Below are positions 11,700 through 22,478 of a DNA stretch of 64,000 bases, piece after piece (position 1 is the stretch's first letter; every line of letters begins with the position of its first letter). The translations under genes were made by a program, and so were the position numbers. This DNA comes from Salvia splendens. Taxonomy: Eukaryota > Streptophyta > Magnoliopsida > Lamiales > Lamiaceae. The notes below the pieces were generated by a model. It was not told the DNA's origin and ran no database searches. It saw nothing but the letters and a program-made list of their open reading frames with translations. The DNA is taken from the NCBI RefSeq assembly GCF_004379255.2, contig NC_056042.1, positions 12,323,901 to 12,387,900 on the forward strand. The letters are read 5' to 3'.

Positions 11700-13606
11700 A
11701 TAAACTTCTTCTGATTTTAGAGATACTGCATTGACATTCTCTCGCCCAGGTGGTTGCTGTACCGTGGCCGGAATTTTTCCCTCATTTCCCCCAGCTCGCC
11801 CAGTGACATGGCGACCTGAGATAGCTGCTTTGTAAGCATATCTAGTGCAACCCTCTGTTCTCTCTAGGTCTCTTGTATTTATCGCATTGCATCGTGGGGC
11901 TGATGTGGGATCATTACATTTCCTGGACCTTCATTTTGCTGTTTGTTATACCTCTGATTAAAACAACCTCCTCCATGGCCTTGTTGATAGTAGCCGGAAG
12001 GTCCATACTGTTTTGGCTGGTACTGGGAAAAATGATTCTGTTGGTTCCCTTGGAAATACTGGTTTCCTCTTTGGTACGGTGGGACATAATTTACCACTTG
12101 ATTATTTGGTTGTCTTCCCTGGCTGCTTGACTGAGGGCCTTGGTGTTGGTACCCCCAATTTCTATCTTGTTGTTGGCTTGACCAGTTGGGCTGTCCTCCA
12201 CTGGACCAGTTTCCTTGGGGTCCATTTGACCAACCTGCCTGACTTTCATGCATTCTGTTCCCTCCAGTGTTTGGTCTATCCTGGATCCGAGCAGGCCAGT
12301 TGGGTTGCCCTTCAGAAGGTTGCATCTATTGTGTCGAGGGCTGTGGTGGCTGGCTTTGATTCTGGTTAGTCCATCGAAAGTTTGGGTGATCTCTCCATGG
12401 GGCGTCCCTTTGCTTTCCCTGGACACAGTTGCCATTTGCGTTCCAGTGGCCAATGACATTTACTTGGGACAACGGCTCTACCTCAAGGGGAAATTCGCAA
12501 TAGTAGTAGTGCTGCTTTTCTGGCGGAGGCGATGGCGGCGCATACTGCGTCTCTTTCGGTGCAGCTGGTGGAGGCGGTCTGGCTTTCTCCACTGCCTCAA
12601 GCAGCTTCTTCTCCATCTGCTCAAATCAACCCTCCAGCTTTTCGTCATTGCGTGCCTCGGCTGCGTGCACCGCACCCCTTCTGTACTGGCCACGGGACGT
12701 CTCGTACGAGCGTTTGGCCTCGATAAGCCTTTCCAGGATGTTTTTGGCTTGGCTGAATGGGGTCTTTGAGAAATCCCCTTGGGCTACGAGGTTTAGATCA
12801 TTCTTGCTATCGACTGTCAGTCCACCATAGAATATCGAATAGATCTCCCGCTCCCCCAGCTTGTGGTTGGGGCATGCTTGAAGCAGCCCTTGGAATCTAT
12901 CCCAATACTGACCGAGGGGCTCATTGTACTCCTGTCTGGCTTCTGTAATCTCCCGCTTGAGGGTACTCGTTTTTTACGTTGGAAAGAAGCGATCAAGGAA
13001 TATCATTCGGAACTCGGCCCATGTTTTGATGGACCCTTCTGGCAATCTCGACAGCCATACTCCAGGATCACCCTTCAAGGAAAAGGGGATTGCCTTCAGC
13101 CTATAGTCCTCAAACGTAGATCCAGCTGGTACATGCTGGATATCGCAGTATCGGCAAAACTCCTCCAGGAAGGCGTACGAACATTCTTTTGAAAGGCCGT
13201 AAAAATGGGACAAAACAGCCAGTACTTCTGACTTGATCGCGATAGTCCGCATCCCAGGAGTAACGGCGATGGCGTGTGTGAGCTCCTTCTCGTCATGAGC
13301 GTGCAGAGAGCCAATTCCTGAGTCGTCGGCGACGAGGACCATCTCTGCTTCTGCTTGTTCAAGTGGTGGTGGTTTAGGTTGCGCGTTCTGCTCTCCTTCT
13401 TCTTCGCTGGTCAGTTGATCAGCGGCTATTGCTGCTGCTAGCGCGGCTCTGTAACGAGTGGTAACTACGCCGACTTCCTGGACTCTCCAACGCGCATTAG
13501 TTTCTCTGTATAAAAAGGGATGATTACAGTGTCCACCGCTTGGTACCTTCTCATCAACAGAAGAAAAAAAACAAATGAGAAAAGAAGGAAACAAAATTAT
13601 ATACAC
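11700..13606 (-). pseudogene. Athila-type gag
   Basis: The frame 12974-13606 holds the retrotransposon gag core of Athila/Tat type: EEFCRYCDIQHVPAGSTFEDYRLKAIPFSLKGDPGVWLSRLPEGSIKTWAEFRMIFLDRFFPT. A TAA right after FFPT ends it. The rest of Gag continues in other frames to about 11.7 kb; it is Gln/Asn/Pro/Gly-rich (QGNQQNHFSQYQPKQYGPSGYYQQGHGGG) with one possible zinc-finger remnant near VNVIGHWNANGNCVQG. Broken by stops and frameshifts, although LTRs remain nearly identical. Confidence 0.75.
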
Positions 13607-13648
13607 CTATGCGCTACACATAAACATAAAATAACACCATGCTTCCCC

Positions 13649-13689
13649 GGCCTAACGATCACGGCTTTTTCTCTTGGATTCAAGTTGTA
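13649..13689 (-). repeat. Athila leader segment next to 5' LTR, repeated at 4684-4724
   Basis: 41 bp directly after the LTR in element orientation. The same 41 bp sit outside the other LTR at 4684-4724, at identical distance from the LTR edge, where host DNA would be expected. Confidence 0.8.
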
Positions 13690-14805
13690 TGGAAGAGATA
13701 ACCGAACCGAATGGATCAGTTAGCAAATGTCGTTGCCACTTGATCAAGTTGATCTCGCTATCGCACGCCACAAATGTAATTTATAAACTCCCAATGTTGC
13801 ACTAGTTTAACAGTAAAGTGACAAGTTCGGGGTCGATCATACAGAGAAGCTAGTGTATCAAGTGTGCGAGTAGTGAACAGGGGGTTGGCTGCTGCCACGC
13901 TTTAACTTGGGAGTTTTTAACTACTGACTTTTACTCTAGACAGAATTTAAGTCACTAACTTGATCAAGGAAATTTTAACTACTGGGTCAAGTGAATTTCA
14001 GAGTGGAATGAAAATTAACTACGTGAAACAGTAAACACCATGATGAAAGCGAAAGCAACTTTGATTAAAACTAAACACAGAACAGTACACCGTGAAATTT
14101 AAACTAAGCTAACACTTCAGAAAATATGAAAGCAAGTAAAACCGAGGAGATCCTCGGCGGGAAACTTAAGAATATGCCGACAGATATCAAGTATTCTGCA
14201 GCCCTCCTTCGATCACCCTTTCTAACTAAGCATTACTTTATCTAAGCTATCTAGAGAATTGAACTAAACTAGAGAGCTAAACTAAACTAAAGACGGAAAG
14301 TAAAGGATCGACTCTGCTTTGCGTGGTGGCACATCCTCTATTTATAGGCTTGGCATGACTTCGAGCTGGATAACGATCTTGGCAGGGAATATTCGTTCAT
14401 GCTGAGAGTGAGCGACTCATTGATTGCTACGTGCTTTCCTTCTAGAATGACGACGCTTTTCTGCTACAGATTCGTGACTAAGCTCCGTCCTTGCGTCTCA
14501 TATATCAGCACGTGTCCCCTTCTAGAACGTTATCCTTGATAACAGAATGATGCGCACTATCCAGCTCATAGCCTCATGTGTCCTTCTTCTGGAAGCCAGC
14601 GGTCCCCTCCTTGATGCTTGGTTACTCCCCTTGATCAACTCCCCTGCTTTCTGGCCTTTTCACCTATTGTACTTGCTTGATCAGTCTGGCCTTGTTGCCT
14701 TAGTCAAGTGACATTTCTGCACATTTAACACTTGTTTTGCGCGATAAAACCGATCAAGTAGCGTACATTTTACCCCCAAACCGATGCATGAAATGAGCCT
14801 TATCA
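13690..14805 (-). repeat. Athila LTR, right copy (5' in element orientation)
   Basis: 1116 bp, identical in length to 4725-5840 and nearly identical in sequence. The right edge TTATCA (14800-14805) and left edge TGGAAGAG agree with the ends proven by target duplication in the related solo LTR at 18727-23432. Confidence 0.88.
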
Positions 14806-16102
14806 AACTGCTCACACTTAAAACATACTTGTCCCCAAGTATAAAAAAAAAAGAAAAGAAAAGGATAAGGAAAATTTTAGGCATGGTTTACTCATTAAAA
14901 GAAAACGAAAAAAAAGAAAACAAGACTCGAAATAAAAACACATATTCACATAGATGCTTTAGGTCGAATCCATTTGCCAGCAGCTTATGTTTCTTCCTTT
15001 TTGCTTTTACTTGATCAAGGTGTCAGTTCGTCAAGATTGCTCAATTTTAAAAAACCACTGTTGTATTCACTCAGTCACTCATTTCTCACCAGAGATGTTA
15101 GGATTTAGGGTTTAGGACTGTTCACTCGGTATTGCCACAAATTTAATACCTCGAATCGGATTGCACAAGATAGTTCCTTAAGGTCCTTGTTTCGGGTGTA
15201 ATGAGGTTTAAGGGTAGTGGTGTATCAAGGTAGGGTCCTAGTTCTAAGTTTAAAAATATAAACTGTAAAAAGAAAAAACAAGCAAGTCAACAAACCAAAG
15301 TTTTGAACTATTTATTTCGCCACTAGATATCTTACTTGGTCAAGTGGCGACTTCTAGCCTTGAACTTTTGGCTTATTTTTTCTAACTTCTGACTTATCGG
15401 GTCAGGTTACAACTTTTCCTGCCCTCTTTTTCTCAAACATTTCTCGATAACAACAATTTTTTTTGACTTGATATCTGGCTTGATCAACCTGATTGACTAA
15501 CTCGCTAACCCGACTACCCTTTTATTTTTACTTTCTGTCGTACTACCCCTTTCTTTGAAATGACTCATCTCTCTGACCCATTTTCCTCACGTATTTATAA
15601 AATGTATATGGATGTGGGTCTCGGTTATCAAAGAAAAGGTAAAAGTGCATGGGCTCAACTTGGTTAACTAAGGGGTGCCTTGCTTGACGAGGCGGGTTCG
15701 TGGAGCGAAAGAAGAAAAGGCTCAAATTGGTTAAGTCCTAATGCCTTTAGTCCTTACTACTTGTGCAATTTTCATCTAGATATCAAAAATTTAGCCTCTC
15801 GTAAAAAATTTTCCTTTGTAACAATAGTAGAAAGTGTTCTACTTTGGCTTATAACTCACATATAGAGAGGTTTTACAGTAAGTTTTAAAAAAAATTGAGC
15901 ATTTCCATCATACTTGCGTCGTTCAAACTGATCAAGTTTTTGCAATCAAGTTTCTACATGTAAACATACTGATTCATTTCTCTAACTCTTCTCAAAGTAA
16001 TCAAATCTTCTACTTATCCGATTTCATGCATATTGTCTATTTATTACTAACTGATATTTTGTGTTTTCAAAATTGCTGACATGTATGACTTTTATTTTCT
16101 GG
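14806..16102 (-). repeat. Extra copy of Athila 3' internal region, upstream of the 5' LTR
   Basis: Repeats 5841-7139 almost base for base, including the run of A residues near 14843, the TTTTTTGACTTGATATCTGG stretch and the final TTTATTTTCTGG. It lies on the wrong side of the LTR for a single integrated element. Confidence 0.82.
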
Positions 16103-17465
16103 TTCAGGAATGAAGTAGATAATCGCCTGGCGAAGGATTTGGCGAGAAAATGAGCATAATGAAGGAAAAATTGCCAGACGGAGGAGATCGCTAGTCGGAG
16201 GGAAGAACTGAGATTTCAAGAGAAGGCTTGTAGAAGATCGCCTCCACATCTATAAAAGAGAGAGCATGCAACATGAAAAGAAAAGGGACTTTTGGCTCTG
16301 AGCTCACTCACACACACTTCTACACACACTTAGGGTAATCGGAAATCTGGGGGTTTTGGGTTCATTTTCGGTTGATGTTGTGCACCACCGTCCTTGCGTA
16401 GGGCGAAGAAACAATTTACTGCTTTCATTTTAGTTCTGTGTTCGGATTTTCCACAGAGTCTTCATTGTTCGAAGCTCGGCTTTCGTTAACTGTTGAATCT
16501 TATTTAGCTATCTATGGAATTTCTATTTTCTGTCATGAATGATACTGATGTTGAGGTTTGTTTGTGTTTGATTCTGAGTTTGTGGTTGTTTACTTGAATG
16601 GATACTTTTCACACTTGATCTGGTGAATCGGAGTTGAATCAAGGTTGGATTGTCGTTGATCGGAGTGGATCTGTTGAATCGAAGCTCATGGAGTTGTTTC
16701 TGATAGTAGTTATGTTCGGATTGCTTGGATCCGGAGTGGATTAAGAGTCTAACGTGTGGATCTGAAGCTGAGTTGGTTGATTGTGCATGAAGTTGATGAC
16801 TTGTTTCTGTGTTTTTGTTTCGCTTCGTCTAGTATATGTAGATCTGTTTTGTTTCCATTTAATCACCAGTTTCCGACGTCCGAATTATTATATTTTGTTT
16901 GAATCTGGATCATTACTCTGTTTTCTCCATGTTCGTGTTTGAATCAGGTAACGAGATGCAGGTCGTTGTCGGTTAAATTCATAGTTTGTTATTTGCAACT
17001 TTTCATCCGTACTTTACCATTTCGGGAAATGGTCCCCACTGCATGTTTGATCTCTGTTTAGTTAGTTTAGGAAGTCGTTTACTAGGTCGAGGAAGTTTGT
17101 TTGAGATATTGAAGTTAAGATGATGTCCCATGTCCGCATGATATTTTCAGTTTCCTAGGTCTAGTGTTCGTTTTCATTTCGCAGCCTAGTTATAATTTAC
17201 TCAACCCAAAATTGCGTGGCAGCAGCCAAACCCGTTTCCAGAATCTCTTCAATGCCTTCTTACGCATCCATCTTCGTGGGATCGATCCCTACTTCCCTGT
17301 GCTAATTCATAGTAAAGAGGGTGGAGGGTTTTGAACGCGGAATTTGTGTGTCCGACGACCGAGACTTCTAGGATCCTCTGAGTTCCTAGACCTTGTGATC
17401 TAGCGGATTCTCTGGACTTGAGAGGCTTTACCTAGCACAAAAGCACACATAGTTAATCCAATCGC
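16103..17465 (+). mobile_element. Related Athila-type LTR fragment, opposite orientation
   Basis: Not copia and not a copy of the 1116-bp LTR, but it has the same layout read on the plus strand: a TATA box (TATAAAAG, 16251) followed by a long leader, then near the end GCGTGGCAGCAGCCAAACCC (17215) and GGGATCGATCCC (17278), the segments shared by the Athila LTRs here. Ends are not certain. Copia sequence resumes at about 17466 with IEIGMLDCKPADTPI. No target duplication could be assigned. Confidence 0.55.
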
Positions 17466-18240
17466 AGCTTCATAGAAATAGGCATGTTGGACTGCAAGCC
17501 CGCAGATACCCCAATTGTTCAGAATCACGGACTTCAACTTATCAAAGGAGCACCCCCCCATTGATCGAGGAAGTTACTAGAGACTTGTTGGGAAACTCAT
17601 CTACTTATCCCATACCAGGCCAAACATCGCCTATGCAGTAGGAGTTCTCAGCCAGATTATGCACAATCCTCAAGAAGAACATTGGGAAGCAACGCTTAGG
17701 GTGGTACGGTACTTGAAAGGAACAGCCGGACATGGAGTATTGTTCCGGAAGAACGGGCACCTAGATATTCACGGATATACTGATGCTGATTGGGCAGGAA
17801 ATTTGATGGACATGCGGTCCACAGGAGGATATTTCACCTTTATTGGTGGAAACTTGGTCACTTGGAGGAGTAAGAAGCATAAAGTGGTGGCCCTCTCAAG
17901 TGCCGAAGCTGAGTTTCGAGGTATCAAAAGTGGCTTAACTGAAATTCTTTGGCTTAGAAGATTGATGAAGGAGTTGAACTTGGAGTCACAGAAGACTTGC
18001 AAATTATTGTGTGACAATAAAGCCGCGATTAGTATCTCATAGAATCCGGTGCAGCATGATAGAACCAAACACGTCGAAATTGACCGACACTTCATAAAGG
18101 AGAACCTTGAGGAGAAGATAGTGGAAATTCCGTATGTGAAATCAGAAGACCAACTAGCAGACATCTTGACCAAGGCTGTTTCTGCGAAGAGCTTTCAAGA
18201 AGTGTTGGGCAAGTTAAGTTTCGGAAATCCCGTCACTTAA
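17466..18240 (+). pseudogene. Copia reverse transcriptase end and RNase H
   Basis: Continuation of the copia pol: IEIGMLDCKPADTPIVQNHG, GKLIYLSHTRPNIAYAVGVLSQ, then an RNase H domain with YTDADWAGNLMDMRSTGGYF, LSSAEAEF and LLCDNKAAIS, and the copia C-terminal block DRHFIKENLEEKIVEIPYVKSEDQLADILTKA. The RNase H catalytic acidic residues (D of TDADW, E of SAEAE, D of CDNKAA) are present. A frameshift at about 17550 and a TAG at 18040 (ISIS then stop) break it; the final frame ends at 18240, just before the purine tract. Confidence 0.9.
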
Positions 18241-18243
18241 CTT

Positions 18244-18251
18244 GGGGAGAG
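18244..18251 (+). promoter_or_regulatory. Copia polypurine tract
   Basis: GGGGAGAG immediately before the 3' LTR; the priming site for plus-strand DNA synthesis in LTR elements. Confidence 0.8.
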
Positions 18252-18454
18252 TGTTGGAAAGAGATCCGGAATATTCTGCAAGGCAAGGAAGATTGCACAA
18301 AATCAGGAGAAGATTGCATAGTATCATTACCGTGTAATTAGGGGATTTGATTGTGATAAAATCTTACCTTGTATAGATATCTTCTAGCCTATATACGTAT
18401 GGTGTACATTATCATTGTGAATAATACAACACAAAGATTTACCCCAATTCTACA
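18252..18454 (+). repeat. Copia 3' LTR
   Basis: 203 bp, TGTTGGAAAGA to CCCAATTCTACA, partner of 730-925. Followed directly by the target duplication CTATG (18455-18459). Confidence 0.93.
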
Positions 18455-18459
18455 CTATG

Positions 18460-18602
18460 TTCTAGACAAGAGTTAAAAGTGCTCGAAAATCAGGGAGCAC
18501 AAATTTTCACTCGCAAATTATTATGTTTGCAAAAATTCTCGTAAACTATTTCCTGACCTAATATTTTACATTTTGCTCGAAAACATGCATTTTTTTGTAG
18601 TG
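18460..18602. mobile_element. Possible right end of a CACTA-type DNA transposon
   Basis: The stretch ends in ATTTTTTTGTAGTG, reverse complement of CACTACAAAAAAAT, the usual CACTA terminus. The preceding 130 bp hold four CTCG(A/C/T)AAA units, like subterminal repeats. The other end is not in the window, so the Copia element may have inserted into it. Confidence 0.35.
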
Positions 18603-21600
18603 GGCATTGCTCTCTCTAAGATTATAAACTTTGGTCGAAATTTAGTATTTTTCACAAACTTTAAATTTGGTTACAAAAGTTAGAGACTTTCTAAAATCAA
18701 TTTTTTCCCTCAATGCATGGTGTTACTGATAAGGCTCATTTCATGCATCGGTTTAGGGGTAAAATGTATGCTACTTGATCTGTTTTATCGCGCAAAACAA
18801 GTGTTAAATGTGCAGGAATGTTGCTTGACCAAGGCAACAAGGCCAAACTGATCAAGCTAGTACAATAGGCGAAAAAGGCCAGATTTCGGGGGAAGTTGAT
18901 CAAGGGGAGTAATCAAGCAGTTAAAGAGGGGACCACTGGATGTCAGAAGAAGGACACGCGAGGCTATGAGCTAGATTGTCACGACCGCCCTTCTAGGGTA
19001 TAATAAATGCGGCGATCGTGACCTAACAGGACTTAAATGCAACAAGGAAAAAGACTAGGGTTTTATAAAAGGGGTTTGACCAAGGTAATTAATGAACAAA
19101 AATCAAAGAGAGAAGGTCAGGGTGACACTTTGACAGATAGACCAAAGAGAAAATAATTATCATCATTGATATTCAAGATAACAAGGGTTCAGCGTACTCC
19201 GAAACATAACATGTCTTTAGATTCTAAACGGAACTCAAAATAGTGTCAAGATCAAATAATAAGTAAAACAGGTTTCAGCGGAAGCATCCAAGAGAAGAGT
19301 GAAGTTATGTATGAAGACACAACGACACTCACAGATCAAAGATAAACAATTCATTCTTCAATTAACTTGCTCAACACCACCATACTCTCGTCGCCGCTAA
19401 ACCTGCACATAGGAAAAACACATGCAGGGCTGAGTACTATAAAAATACTCAGTGAGCTCATGCCGAAAACATTTTCAATAAAAGTATTATTTATCATGCT
19501 ACACGTAAGTAACCATCGGGGTTTAGCTTTAGAAAGGCCCGAGGCACTAAAAATCATTTTCCATTGCAAAAGTCGACTGATCAGTCATTTTCCCATAGAT
19601 GTTAACCATATCTGCCAATACATGACTTGGAATGTGGCCACAAACCAAGTCACTAGACCGGCCAGCCCGTACGCTAGCACACAGTCTACCATAGGTGTAC
19701 ACTAATCTAAGTAGGGTTTGCGGCCCTACGAGGACCCGAATTCGATTTAAATAATAGTGGCAAAAGCTACATCAGATAGGCACGTTAAAATCAAAATACC
19801 GCATGATAAATATAGTTGCATTCCCATCGATAAGATATTTAGGACATGGTCCTTATTTAAAAGAAAGCACACCTCACTTGTTTAGATAACACAATACACA
19901 ACTCAAAGCAACCCTCGTTCCTTGTGCTCACGTACGCACGAAAACCCTTGTCAACACCACAATATAATAAGCCTTTCATCACAAAAATTATCATGCATGC
20001 CCTAATGTTCCTTCCATCGTCTCTTTAATTTATCCATCCCAAACATTCATCAACACAAGGAAACACACCATAGCTTACATCAACGAACAACGCATCACTT
20101 CATCATAGAATGGGTTCCTTAACACAAATGCATCATGTATATCATTCAAAACTTAACAACATAGATTATTTTTGTATGATAGAAATCTGGCAGAATAGCG
20201 CAGTCATTTTGTAAAAATCATTAAAACTTCATCCGACCTCCGTTGGGGCTGAAATTTTACCACAATACAGTAGGCACATCAAAGATCATCCAGTTAAAAT
20301 TTCACATAAAAATCACATCTTTAGGTTGGTCAAATAAAAAACGAAACTCACTGGACGAGAATACAAATTCTGGCAGAACTGCGCAGTCGACTTGAAAATT
20401 CATTAAGAATTCATCTTTGGTCCAAAACGGCAGAAATTTACACACAACACAGAAGACACCTTTAAGTTTACTCAGTTAAAATTTCGCACCAAAATAAGAT
20501 TGTTTGATTAGTTAAACACACATCGGAATCTACTATCCGAACACCACAGTTGTCATGCTTCCAAATTTCGAATTAGGGTTTATCAAATATTCATCCAAAC
20601 ACATATACTCATGCTTCCAACACATAATCATGCTTCAAAAATATCTCACCATCATGTTCTCATATATTCACATAGCATTCACCACAAATCATCCATAAGT
20701 TCATTCATAAACAACCATAAACGCATATACATATCTTTTTCTCATGCAACCATCAATCGCACCCGATTAAATCTTAGATCTACGATCTCTACTCATTATA
20801 TTAAATGGCGTGTAGTTAGTGGCTAGGGTTAGGGTTTTCCTCCCTTATTTATAGAGACAATTTCCAAGATTTGATTCTCCATAATTAATTAAATGAATAA
20901 TGTCGAGTTAGAGAAAGAGAGGGAGAATGGCGTGAATTATGGGAGAAGAATAAGGATGAATTCAAAATCAAGGTTATTTAATTAGCCTATGATTTAATTT
21001 GGTATTTCACGGAGTAGAATAAAATAATACGGAGCAGACTAAAATAATAATTTCCACCATTAGAATAAGGAAGTAGGCGATTTTTATTCCTCTCCCATAA
21101 GGAATTAAATTCAAATCCTAATTTAAATAGGATATGACAAGATCTCCTTAGATATGGTAAAATTGTTAGGATATTTGTATTTATTCATGGAAGGGAATAA
21201 ATAAGAGATCAAATAATATAATAAAATAATTTCCTTCTCCCATAAATAGGAGATTTTTGAAATCTCCATTGGAATAGGCATAGGGGTCGAATTCTCATGG
21301 AGAAAAATAAGGAATAATCGGGTTTTGGATTTAATTTGGATAAATATCCCAAGCAATTAATTAAATCCAAGGAAAAATAGGATTTCTTCTCCAATAATAA
21401 CAGGGGTCGAAAATGCCAAATGAATACTGATGCTCCTATTTAATCTCACTCATCCCTTAAGAAATAATTCGCCACAATATATTTCACCCCGCATAGATTA
21501 TTCACACAGTCACGTCACAATTTCAACCATTTTCACTTCCACCACATATTCTCAACACTTTGACCTTTCAATGGCCACGTCATATGTTCAACGGATTTGA

Positions 21601-21703
21601 CTAATCAAATCAAATCAAATCTAAATTCCAAAACGCAATTAGGTCACACAGAAAACATGCAATTAATTCACTCATCATTTAATTCACATACTTCACGGCA
21701 TTA

Positions 21704-22478
21704 GGCCATCCACAACGCTGTTCCTATACCGTTCCTAAACCGTTCCTTAAACTACTATTTGCGGGCCCCACTGTACTTTTTTACTCCGTTCCTTAACTAA
21801 GGAACGAAACCTGCAACCCTCCGTTCCTTAACCGTTCCTTAAATTACTATTCATTCAATTTCATTTTTTATTTTTATTTCCAACTCAATTCAATTAAAAC
21901 AAACACACTTTAATAAAAAACAAACACACTTTATTAAAAAACACACAACATTAAAACAAAGTTACAACTTAAACTTAAAAAAATAAAAAGCACGGCAAAA
22001 AAGCACAGAAAAACAGAGTTGATTTGAGATGAAAATTGGGGTGGAAATAGAGAGGATTTGAGAGGAATAGATGTGTGTTTGTGAGTGAAATGAGTATGAA
22101 ATAGGAGTATTTATAAAGTAAATAAATTAAAAATAAATAAATAAATAAATAAATAACGGCAAAAAATAACGATAACAATACCGTTGCAAATTTTTTATTA
22201 TTATTAAATTCGAATTTTTTTAAAAAAAAATCGAATTATTGCGTCACCGTGACGACGCCCACTCGCGGGGCAGCGAGTGGGCGTCACGCGTCGAATGGGA
22301 GGCCGCCACTTCGCCTCGGCGCGTGGCGGAACGTGTCGTGCCGCGTCTCGCGGGAACGGCACCCGGCACGGCACCGACACGGAATGGCGACGACACGGGC
22401 GGCTGCAACGCGTGCCGCCGCGGTTCCGCTCCTCCGGAACGAAATAAGGCACCGCAACGGCACGCGTTGCGGGTGCTC
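21704..22478. mobile_element. Harbinger-type MITE
   Basis: 775 bp between TTA target duplications (21701-21703, 22479-22481). Ends are GGCCATCCACAACGC and GCGTTGCGGGTGCTC, imperfect inverted repeats related to those of the Harbinger elements at 25005 and 29706. The left half is AT-rich, the right half very GC-rich with a strong hairpin. No transposase is encoded. Confidence 0.75.
22254..22285. repeat. Perfect GC-rich hairpin inside the MITE
   Basis: GACGCCCACTCGC (22254-22266) and its exact reverse complement (22273-22285) flank a 6-base loop GGGGCA. Confidence 0.9.

Larger units (their letters stand above)
4684..16102 (-). mobile_element. Athila-type Gypsy block, two LTRs plus duplicated internal ends, non-autonomous
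   Basis: Read on the minus strand: a partial 3' internal region (16102-14806), LTR (14805-13690), leader, gag, protease, ORF1-like genes, 3' internal region (7139-5841), LTR (5840-4725), and 41 bp of leader (4724-4684). The two LTRs are both 1116 bp and differ by few bases. The 1.3 kb at 14806-16102 repeats 5841-7139, and the 41 bp at 4684-4724 repeats 13649-13689. This is what a piece of a head-to-tail array would look like. No reverse transcriptase, RNase H or integrase of this element was found. The TAGGCCGGGGAAGCATGG near the leader resembles the Athila/Tat primer-site area. Confidence 0.85.
730..18454 (+). mobile_element. Ty1/copia LTR retrotransposon, decayed and interrupted by a nested Athila block
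   Basis: The element is bounded by two similar short LTRs (730-925 and 18252-18454), both running from TG to CA, and by a perfect 5-bp target duplication CTATG at 725-729 and 18455-18459. After the left LTR is a primer-binding-like site, and before the right LTR a purine tract GGGGAGAG. Order inside is gag, protease, integrase, reverse transcriptase, RNase H, which is the copia order. The body is split between about 4684 and 17466 by Gypsy-type sequence, and roughly 70 codons of reverse transcriptase expected at the break are not recognisable on either side. Many stops and frameshifts show that the copy is dead. Confidence 0.93.

Noticed and set aside
12013..13192. Several plus-strand frames over 100 codons
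   Set aside because: Shadows of the minus-strand Athila gag; no known motifs on the plus strand.
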